From Alphaproteobacteria bacterium (GTDB lineage: Bacteria; Pseudomonadota; Alphaproteobacteria; Rhodospirillales; Rhodospirillaceae), in assembly GCA_015228695.1 (NCBI GenBank), contig JADGDA010000021.1, forward strand, positions 1 through 18,023: 18,023 nucleotides of DNA, given 5' to 3'. Under the pieces are notes generated by a model. The model was not told the origin of the DNA, ran no database searches, and saw only the letters and a program-made list of their open reading frames with translations. The stretch's first letter is position 1, and the number at the start of each line of letters is the position of its first letter. Made by a program: the position numbers and the translations under genes. Below, in pieces: positions 7,706-13,243 of this stretch.

Positions 7706-8191
7706 TTGGCAGACGATAAAGCGGAATTCATCGTTCCCCCCAACCGGCTCAAGAGCAAGGTCACCTTCAGCGAGGGTGGGATCGACGCGGCCGCCCTCGA
7801 AAAGGCGGAGCAGGTCATCGCCAACCTCCAGGGAAACTACCTGGACTGGGTGGAGGAGGACTTGACCGCCATTCAGGCGGCCTATGAAAAGGCGGCCTCG
7901 GACGTCGCCGAGCGCAAGCAGCATCTGGCCGACATATTCCGGATCGCCCACGACATGAAGGGGCAGGGGGGGAGCTTCGGCTACCAGCTCATCACCCTGA
8001 TCGCCAACCAGATCTGCCGGGTCCTGGAAAAGGTGGAGAATCCGGGCGAGGATGCCCTGGAGGTCATCAAGGTGCATATCCACGCCATGCGGCTCGTCAT
8101 CACGTCGCGGATGGAAGGGGACGGCGGCAAGGCCGGCGCGGGCATGGTGAAGGGACTGGAAGCCACCGTCGCCAAGGTTCTCCCCAAGTAG
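7706..8191 (+). CDS. Hpt (histidine phosphotransfer) domain protein
   Basis: The central Hpt motif IAHDMKGQGGSFGY places the phospho-accepting His at residue 82 of a 161-aa protein. The surrounding sequence looks like a four-helix Hpt bundle (helices about 28-65, 66-90, 92-108, 112-130). It has no kinase or receiver domain, so it should shuttle phosphate between partners, most simply the response regulator 103 bp upstream. I start at TTG 7706 because GAGGAAG at 7692-7698 lies at ideal spacing and the upstream residues (from GTG 7655) look non-coding. A TTG start predicts modest translation. Confidence 0.88.
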   Translation: MADDKAEFIVPPNRLKSKVTFSEGGIDAAALEKAEQVIANLQGNYLDWVEEDLTAIQAAYEKAASDVAERKQHLADIFRIAHDMKGQGGSFGYQLITLIANQICRVLEKVENPGEDALEVIKVHIHAMRLVITSRMEGDGGKAGAGMVKGLEATVAKVLPK

Positions 8192-8192
8192 C

Positions 8193-8210
8193 CGTCCGGG
8201 CGCCCGGACG
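8193..8210. promoter_or_regulatory. Perfect 18-bp palindrome at the Hpt/cobC junction
   Basis: CGTCCGGGCGCCCGGACG is perfectly self-complementary. It starts 2 nt after the Hpt stop and ends on the G of the cobC GTG start codon. In RNA it could hide the cobC start; in DNA it could bind a dimeric regulator. No T-run follows, so it is not a normal terminator. Confidence 0.5.
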
Positions 8211-9199
8211 TGATCCCTCCCCACCCCGCCCTTCCGCGTCACGGCGGCGATCTTGCCGCGGCGAAGCGGAGGTATGGGACGCCCCCGCGGCCCTGGCTGG
8301 ACCTGTCGACCGGCATCAATCCCCGTTCCTACCCCTTGCCTTCCTTGCCCGCCTCCTGTTGGACCGATCTCCCCGACGCCGATGCCGAGGCCGCGTTGCT
8401 GGCCGCCGCCGCCGCCTGCTACGGGACCCCGCCCCAGGCCGGCGTGGTCGCCGCCGCCGGAACCCAGGCCTTGATCCAATGGCTGCCCAGGCTGCGCCCC
8501 CCGTCACGGGTGGCGGTACTGGGGCCGACCTATGCCGAGCACGCGGCCGCATGGGCCGCCGCCGGGCACCAAGTGGCCGAGGTCGCGACCCTGGACGCCG
8601 CCGCCGGAGCCGACGTGGTCGTGGTGGTCAATCCGAACAACCCCGACGGCCGGATTTTCCCCTTCGCGGCCCTGGAAGGGGCGGCGGCGCGGGCGCGGCT
8701 TCTGGTGGTGGACGAGGCATTCGCCGACGTCGCCCCGGAGGCGAGCATCGCCGCCTGGGCCGGACGTCCGGGACTTGTCATCCTGCGGTCGTTCGGCAAG
8801 TTCTTCGGGCTCGCCGGGCTGAGGCTCGGCTTCGCCCTGACCGATCGGGACACCGCCGGGCGGCTCCGCGCCGCCCAGGGAGGCTGGGCCGTGGCGGGCC
8901 CGGCCATGGCCGTTGGGACCGGGGCCCTTTCCGACCGGGCCTGGATTTCCGATACCCGGCGCTGGCTGAAGGAGCGGGCGGAGCGGCTCGACGTCGTTCT
9001 CGGCGCGGCGGGAATCGAGGTTCTCGGGGGAACGACGCTGTTCCGCCTCGCCCGCTGCTCCGATGCCCAGCGGCTGGCCGACCACCTGGGACGCCAGGGA
9101 ATCCTGACGCGCGCCTTCGCCTACGAGCCGGAGTGGCTGCGGGTAGGTCTGCCGGGGGACGACGACGGCTTGGAACGCCTCCGCCTCGCCCTCGCGTAA
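8210..9199 (+). CDS. cobC: Threonine-phosphate decarboxylase (cobalamin biosynthesis)
   Basis: PLP enzyme of the aspartate aminotransferase fold that makes (R)-1-amino-2-propanol phosphate, the linker between the corrin ring and the nucleotide loop of vitamin B12. The 329-aa sequence has HGGDLAAA at the N-terminus, DLSTGINP (31-38), the PLP-contact NPNNPDGR (141-148), VVDEAF (Asp168) and the Schiff-base Lys197 in RSFGKFFGLAGLRLGF. A GTG start at 8210 is used, lying within an 18-bp palindrome and without a good Shine-Dalgarno, so expression may depend on the upstream Hpt gene. No cbiB/cobD or other B12 gene is nearby. Confidence 0.93.
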   Translation: MIPPHPALPRHGGDLAAAKRRYGTPPRPWLDLSTGINPRSYPLPSLPASCWTDLPDADAEAALLAAAAACYGTPPQAGVVAAAGTQALIQWLPRLRPPSRVAVLGPTYAEHAAAWAAAGHQVAEVATLDAAAGADVVVVVNPNNPDGRIFPFAALEGAAARARLLVVDEAFADVAPEASIAAWAGRPGLVILRSFGKFFGLAGLRLGFALTDRDTAGRLRAAQGGWAVAGPAMAVGTGALSDRAWISDTRRWLKERAERLDVVLGAAGIEVLGGTTLFRLARCSDAQRLADHLGRQGILTRAFAYEPEWLRVGLPGDDDGLERLRLALA

Positions 9200-9231
9200 A
9201 CAAGGACGCTCGGGCGCCCCGTGAATCCGGA

Positions 9232-9804
9232 TTACCCCTCTTCCCGCCACCGCCGGACGGTCCCGGCGTCAAGACCGAAGAGGTCGAGCACACGGCCGAT
9301 GGTGTGGTCCACCATGTCGCCGAGGGACGCGGGGCGGGCGTAGAAGGCCGGCACCGGCGGCGCCACGACGGCGCCCATCTCCGTCACCGCCGCCATGGCC
9401 CGCAGGTGGCCGAGGTGCAGGGGGGTTTCCCGCACCATGAGCACGAGACGGCGGCGCTCCTTCAGCGTCACGTCGGCGGCCCGGGTCAGCAGATTCGACG
9501 TCACCCCGGTCGCGATCTCCGACAGGGAGCGCACCGAACAGGGGGCGACGACCATGCCGAGAGTCCGGAACGAACCGCTCGACGGCGCGGCCGCCAGATC
9601 GTCGATTCCATGGGCGACATCGGCCATGGCGAGGACATCCGCGACGGCCAGATCGGTCTCGGCGGCCAGGGTCGCCTCGGCGGCCCGGGTCAGAATCAGA
9701 TGGGACTCGATCCCAAGCCGCCGCAACAGACCCAACATGCGGATCCCGTAGGACACGCCCGAGGCGCCACTGATGCCGACGATCAGACGCGGCCGATTCC
9801 CCAT
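9232..9804 (-). CDS. ubiX: Flavin prenyltransferase UbiX
   Basis: Prenylates FMN with dimethylallyl phosphate to make the prenyl-FMN cofactor used by UbiD decarboxylases in ubiquinone synthesis. The 190-aa product has the flavin-binding start RLIVGISGASGVSYGIRML, VVAPCSVRSLSEIATG, the RETPLHLGHLRAM loop and APPVPAFYARP, all characteristic. I start at ATG 9804 (MGNRPRLIVG), with GGGGGAAG upstream. Upstream in-frame codons (to 9861) encode a low-complexity Gly/Ser stretch and are rejected. It is convergent with cobC, with only 32 bp between. Confidence 0.95.
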   Translation of the reverse strand: MGNRPRLIVGISGASGVSYGIRMLGLLRRLGIESHLILTRAAEATLAAETDLAVADVLAMADVAHGIDDLAAAPSSGSFRTLGMVVAPCSVRSLSEIATGVTSNLLTRAADVTLKERRRLVLMVRETPLHLGHLRAMAAVTEMGAVVAPPVPAFYARPASLGDMVDHTIGRVLDLFGLDAGTVRRWREEG

Positions 9805-9933
9805 GCTTCCCCCGCTGCCTCCCCCGTCACCCACATCATACGGTTTCCCCCCCTCAATCACCGGGCCTCCTTCTGGCTCGGACCAGACGGCGAGGCGTGG
9901 ATGGCCGTGACGAGCCCGGCCAAGACGATGAGA

Positions 9934-9949
9934 TTAACCATTTGTTAAC
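9934..9949 (+). promoter_or_regulatory. Perfect CtrA-type binding site (TTAA-N7-TTAAC)
   Basis: TTAACCATTTGTTAAC matches the full consensus TTAA-N7-TTAAC of the alphaproteobacterial cell-cycle/motility regulator CtrA, in a genome where TTAA is rare. It lies in the 245-bp intergenic region between divergently oriented ubiX (130 bp away) and the DUF465 gene (about 100 bp away). Which gene it controls is not clear. Confidence 0.6.
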
Positions 9950-9984
9950 CTGAGCTCGGAGCCCCACATACCACAACTCGACGC

Positions 9985-10013
9985 TGGCAAATCGCCGCCG
10001 CCGGCGGCATAAT
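9985..10013 (+). promoter_or_regulatory. Candidate promoter of the DUF465 gene
   Basis: CATAAT (10008-10013) is a good -10, with TGGCAA (9985-9990), a weak -35, at 17-nt spacing. Transcription would begin near 10020, about 30 nt before the ATG. Confidence 0.3.
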
Positions 10014-10049
10014 GGAGGGCTAGGTTAGCATCTTCATTGGAGGTTGGCG

Positions 10050-10214
10050 ATGTCAGTTGAGGCGCGTCTGGAATCCCTCAGGGCGAAACATGCGCAGCTT
10101 GAAGCCGCTATCGAAGCGGAGAGCCATCGTCCGATGCCGGACGGGAACCGGGTGAGTGATCTCAAGCGCCAGAAACTCAAGGTCAAGGAGGAACTGGAGC
10201 GGCTTCACGCCTGA
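10050..10214 (+). CDS. DUF465 / YdcH family small protein
   Basis: A 54-aa protein, MSVEARLESLRAKHAQLEAA onward, almost entirely one charged helix or helical hairpin: heptad-like hydrophobics, a central turn at PMPDGNRVSDL and the family ending LKRQKLKVKEELERL. This is the usual size and form of the YdcH/DUF465 group, whose role is poorly known. GGAGG at 10039-10043 stands 6 nt before the ATG. It is convergent with the GAF gene. A CtrA-type site and a candidate promoter lie upstream. Confidence 0.88.
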   Translation: MSVEARLESLRAKHAQLEAAIEAESHRPMPDGNRVSDLKRQKLKVKEELERLHA

Positions 10215-10277
10215 TCGCTCCAAGGACGTTGCCCGCCTCCGGTCCGGATTTCTCCGGGCGGGGGCGGGGCCGGCTTC

Positions 10278-11402
10278 TCAGCTTCTCAGCTTGTCGACGT
10301 TGGCCTTGAGGCCTTGGAAGTAGTCGGACGGGGCCTCGGCTCCGCCTGGGCGTCTCTGGCTGGCCTGTTCGATCACCAGCCGCAGTTCGGTCAGTTCCCC
10401 GGTGAGCTTCTGCCACTCCACATAGGACACCAGGGCGGACGCCGCGAGAAATCCGAGGGTTTCCGCCAGTTTTTGCTGTGCTTCGTCGAAGGGGGCCACC
10501 GCGCCCGTTTCCGGGTCCAGGGCGTTGATGAGCTGGAGAACGCCGATCACGTGCCGGTCCTTGTCCCGCAGGGGAACGGCCAGGACCGAGGTGGTGTGAT
10601 AGGACAGTTTCCGGTCGTATTCCTTCGGCCCCGACAGGGACGGCGCGTCCTTGCGGTAGACGTCCGCCAGGGCGATCGTCTCGCCGCTGAGGGCGACGCG
10701 GGCGGCGACGTAGTCGGAATTCGGCGTCTTGCCGTGGTCCAGATACAGGGGAATGGGCTTGAACGGGATCGGCGGTTCCTGCTGCCCGCCCAGGGAAAGG
10801 CCGAGCGACAAGTTGCGGATCAGGACGAAGTCCAGCTTCTGGTCGCCGGTCCGCAGATAAAGGGTCCCTCCGTCGGCTCCGCAGAGGGTCATGGCGTCTT
10901 CCAGGACCGTGTCGAGAAGATTGCCGAAATCCCGTTCCGCCATCAGCGAGATGCCGATCGGGATCACGGAATTCACCAGGGCGTCGACCAGTCTGGAACG
11001 GCGGTTCAGCGAGGCCTCGATCTTGGCCTTGAACAGGGCCGGGGCCGCGGAGCAGTCGATATAGTCGTCGGCGCCGTTGTCCATGCAGGCGACGATGTCC
11101 TCGACGTCGTCGCTTGGGCGCGCCAGCAGAACGACGGAAACCCTCTGCGCCTGGGGCATGGTCTTGAGCGCAACGAGCACGCGGTGAGTGTCGGGACCCA
11201 TGGTCATGAACAGGATGTCCATCTCCTGGTCCTGGAGAAGGGCGCCCAGTTCATCCACGGAGTCGACGCTGTCGATGGACTTGAAGATCGCCGGCAACTG
11301 GGAAGCGATCTCACACGCGGGTTCCGCGCCGGAGGAAAATATGACCGCCCGCGTGCTCTTCGCCTTTGTTTTGGCCTGTTCGCGGCGTAATTTCTCGGAC
11401 AT
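10278..11402 (-). CDS. Pseudo-receiver + GAF domain sensor protein
   Basis: A 374-aa cytosolic protein. Residues about 17-133 have the receiver fold but not its chemistry: the acidic pair is Ser23-Ser24 (VIFSSGAEP), the acceptor position is Thr67 (DILFMTMGP) and the Lys-Pro is replaced by Cys-Ser (DDYIDCSAAP). Residues about 155-330 are a GAF domain (DFGNLLDTVLEDAMTLCGA, TTSVLAVPLRD, VIGVLQLINA), followed by a short coiled coil (about 330-350). There is no kinase, GGDEF, HD-GYP or DNA-binding output, so it probably acts through protein contact. Start ATG 11402 is preceded by GGGAG; GTG/ATG codons further upstream lack a site. An 8-bp tandem repeat (CTGAGAAG twice) spans the stop codon. Confidence 0.9.
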   Translation of the reverse strand: MSEKLRREQAKTKAKSTRAVIFSSGAEPACEIASQLPAIFKSIDSVDSVDELGALLQDQEMDILFMTMGPDTHRVLVALKTMPQAQRVSVVLLARPSDDVEDIVACMDNGADDYIDCSAAPALFKAKIEASLNRRSRLVDALVNSVIPIGISLMAERDFGNLLDTVLEDAMTLCGADGGTLYLRTGDQKLDFVLIRNLSLGLSLGGQQEPPIPFKPIPLYLDHGKTPNSDYVAARVALSGETIALADVYRKDAPSLSGPKEYDRKLSYHTTSVLAVPLRDKDRHVIGVLQLINALDPETGAVAPFDEAQQKLAETLGFLAASALVSYVEWQKLTGELTELRLVIEQASQRRPGGAEAPSDYFQGLKANVDKLRS

Positions 11403-11528
11403 CCGGCAATCTCCCGTCCCGGCGACCACAGGCATCCAATCTAGCCGCAGGGGAGGGCGCGGACAAGAGCGGAGGGGGAGCGCGCGACGTCCCCTTTCCC
11501 CGCCCCATCGTTTCTTGGAGGTTCAGAC

Positions 11529-11732
11529 ATGAAGATGACGTTCGTGCGGATCGAAAAGGGGTTCGACGGCCCCGGCTATTCCGCCGTGTTTTCCTGCGAG
11601 GACACGGTCGGCGGCAAGCCCACGGTCTGGGAAATCAAATACGGCAAGCGCGACGTGCTCAACCTTCTGCCCCACCCGCACCTCGGGCCGGTGATGCGTC
11701 AGGCCATCGACGCCTTCCCGGAGGATGCCTAA
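11529..11732 (+). CDS. Conserved-looking 67-aa protein of unknown function
   Basis: MKMTFVRIEKGFDGPGYSAV begins a compact protein with alternating strand-like stretches (YSAVFSCEDTVGG, PTVWEIKYGKRDVLNLL) and no membrane segment. GGAGG at 11517-11521 stands 7 nt before the ATG, and codon use is like that of its neighbours, so I take it as real. I recognise no family. Its last 4 bp overlap the stop of the convergent ACT gene. Confidence 0.75.
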   Translation: MKMTFVRIEKGFDGPGYSAVFSCEDTVGGKPTVWEIKYGKRDVLNLLPHPHLGPVMRQAIDAFPEDA

Positions 11733-12256
11733 GAGTCCACCGTCTCCCAGCGGCAGGAGAGGGAAAGCTCCCCCGCGGTGTTGTCCACGGTGGCGAGGCA
11801 GCTTTCGACGCTCTGCCCGGGAATCCAGACCGCGAATCGGGTGAGGTAGAGGTCTCCGCCTTCGTTGCGGACGCGCTGGGCGTTCAGTTCGACGATGTTG
11901 GCCTTGAACTGGACGAACACCTCGGACAGGCGCGCCACCAGACCGGGCCGATTGCCGCCGCTGACGACGATGCGGTGGGTGACGCGGCCCGACGGCCCGT
12001 GATCCGCCGCCAGGGAAAACGGCTCCACCGTGACCTTGCCGTCGCCGATTTCGGGTAGGGCCTGGAGTTCCTTCCGGATCTCGTCCGGGGAAATATCCAC
12101 CGGCACGTCGCAGACCGAGGCGAACTCGCCGCCGCCTCCCAGGACCGCGAACGTGGTATCGCCGAGGTTGGCCCCAAGGTCGAACAGGCGGCCGGTGATG
12201 GCGGCGACGAGACCCGTTCGGTCCGCGCACAGCACCGAGACCAGGACGGTTTTCAT
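11729..12256 (-). CDS. Double ACT-domain regulator (GcvR-like)
   Basis: A 175-aa protein of two ACT domains: residues 1-80 (VLVSVLCADRTGLVAAITGRLFDLGANLGD) and about 92-170 (HRIVVSGGNRPGLVARLSEVFVQFKANIVELNAQ). Both keep the Gly-Leu turn between first strand and helix where ACT domains bind amino acids. This is the layout of glycine-cleavage-system repressor GcvR and relatives, which act by protein binding; there is no DNA-binding domain here. Start ATG 12256 has GGGGA upstream, and the in-frame extension to 12499 is Pro/Arg-rich non-coding sequence. It is divergent from the respiratory locus and shares its 243-bp upstream region. Confidence 0.9.
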   Translation of the reverse strand: MKTVLVSVLCADRTGLVAAITGRLFDLGANLGDTTFAVLGGGGEFASVCDVPVDISPDEIRKELQALPEIGDGKVTVEPFSLAADHGPSGRVTHRIVVSGGNRPGLVARLSEVFVQFKANIVELNAQRVRNEGGDLYLTRFAVWIPGQSVESCLATVDNTAGELSLSCRWETVDS

Positions 12257-12358
12257 GCTTTTCCCCGTTTCGATCGTGTGTGTTCCGTCCCTCATCATCC
12301 GGATTTTGCCGCGGGGGGCAACGCCTAATCCGAAAAAGTTGTGATCCCCGGAGGCGAC

Positions 12359-12372
12359 TTGATCACAGTCAA
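12359..12372 (+). promoter_or_regulatory. FNR/FixK/Dnr-type binding site upstream of the heme-copper locus
   Basis: TTGATCACAGTCAA is a perfect TTGA-N6-TCAA and matches 9 of 10 fixed bases of the FNR consensus TTGAT-N4-ATCAA. Its centre (12365.5) lies about 42 bp before the start of transcription implied by the -10 at 12396-12401, the class II activator position. A 7-bp inverted repeat, TGTGATC (12340-12346) and GATCACA (12361-12367), overlaps it. The site predicts induction by low oxygen or, through Dnr/NnrR paralogues, by NO. Confidence 0.65.
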
Positions 12373-12395
12373 GGCGAGAGACGGCGTTCCCCCTG

Positions 12396-12401
12396 TCTAG
12401 T
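12396..12401 (+). promoter_or_regulatory. Candidate -10 of the heme-copper locus
   Basis: TCTAGT (4 of 6 matches to TATAAT) is placed where a class II FNR-activated promoter would have its -10. There is no good -35, as expected for activator-dependent promoters. The leader before the first ATG would be about 92 nt. Confidence 0.35.
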
Positions 12402-12499
12402 GGCGGGAGAATTGGTCGGGGAGGAGGGGCCGTCCGCCGCATCGTCGAGCGCCGGGGCGGCGGGCCCGATCCTACCGCGCATCCTGACAGGAGGGACAT

Positions 12500-12664
12500 A
12501 TGAGCAATTCACCGGCGGGGGATGGGCAGAGCGGCCCGATTCCCCTTATGCAGCGGATTTTGGACAACCCGTTCTTGTTGTTGTTTCTGGGCGTGGTCGT
12601 TCCCTCGGTGTCCTACACCATCTGGGGCGTCATCGAGGTGCTCCAGATTCCTAACGCCCCCTAG
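12500..12664 (+). CDS. Small single-TM protein at the head of the heme-copper locus
   Basis: A 54-aa protein with a polar N-terminus (MSNSPAGDGQSGPIPLMQR) and one membrane helix (about residues 23-46, NPFLLLFLGVVVPSVSYTIW). GGAGGG sits at the right distance from the ATG. It starts 17 nt before the subunit II gene's start region and is surely co-transcribed. By position it resembles the tiny accessory subunit (subunit IIa type) of ba3-like B-family oxidases, but the sequence alone does not prove it. Confidence 0.8.
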   Translation: MSNSPAGDGQSGPIPLMQRILDNPFLLLFLGVVVPSVSYTIWGVIEVLQIPNAP

Positions 12665-12680
12665 AAACGGCGAGGTTTTT

Positions 12681-13223
12681 ATGTCGATTTTCCCTCCAAA
12701 GGAAAGACTCTGGTGGAACGAGCCGATCGAGCGGTCGGAGGTTCTCTGGATCGGATTGGCGTTTGTCTGGGCGATGATCATGTTCGCGATGATGCCCTTC
12801 TGGCATTTAAGCGGCGGTCAGAACCTGTCCAACGAGGCGTACCGGGTGGTCCCCGAGGCCTACGGCCAGAAGGTCGAAGCGGCGGCCGCGAAGTACAAGG
12901 TTGGCGAGGACAAGGCGTCCGGACTGCCGATCGTCCGTCCCCCGGTCGGCGGCGACGCCTACATGCTGGGCCGGACCTATGAATGGTGGCCGATTCTGGA
13001 ACTGGTGAAGGGGCAGAGCTACCGCCTCCATCTGTCCTCCATGGACATGATGCACGGGTTCTCGCTCCAGCCGGTCAACATCAACATCCAGGTTCATCCC
13101 GACTACGAGCACGTGCTGACGCTGACCCCGACGACCTCGGGCGAGTTCACCATCGTCTGTAACGAGTTCTGCGGGATCGGCCACCACGTCATGACGGGCA
13201 AGATCCGGGTCGTGGACAAATAA
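12681..13223 (+). CDS. Heme-copper oxidoreductase subunit II with CuA site
   Basis: Membrane-anchored periplasmic cupredoxin that passes electrons from a soluble donor to subunit I. The 180-aa protein has a single TM helix (about 20-41), as in ba3-like B-family enzymes rather than the two of aa3. It has a complete binuclear CuA site: His125 (MMHGF), then Cys160, Glu162, Cys164, His168 and Met171 in CNEFCGIGHHVM. The 16-nt gap to the small TM gene and 20-nt gap to subunit I show one operon. The gene would correspond to norY if the locus is a norSY-type NO reductase; I leave the symbol blank. Confidence 0.94.
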   Translation: MSIFPPKERLWWNEPIERSEVLWIGLAFVWAMIMFAMMPFWHLSGGQNLSNEAYRVVPEAYGQKVEAAAAKYKVGEDKASGLPIVRPPVGGDAYMLGRTYEWWPILELVKGQSYRLHLSSMDMMHGFSLQPVNINIQVHPDYEHVLTLTPTTSGEFTIVCNEFCGIGHHVMTGKIRVVDK

Positions 13224-13243
13224 GGGCAGAGGGGGCATCGACC

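Noticed and set aside
8193..8210. Cobalamin riboswitch before cobC
   Set aside because: Only 18 bp separate Hpt and cobC; there is no room for the aptamer and no conserved B12-box sequence.
8359..9948. 529-codon plus-strand frame across cobC and ubiX
   Set aside because: It is out of frame with cobC and antisense to ubiX, and its translation is Arg/Gly/Pro-rich without any domain.
10231..10262. GC-rich hairpin between the DUF465 and GAF genes as a bidirectional terminator
   Set aside because: CCCGCC can pair with GGCGGG, but the loop is about 19 nt and no T-run follows on either strand.
12257..12499. N-terminal extension of the ACT protein
   Set aside because: The in-frame translation upstream of Met at 12256 is Pro/Arg-rich, lacks a ribosome site at its start and covers the divergent promoter region.
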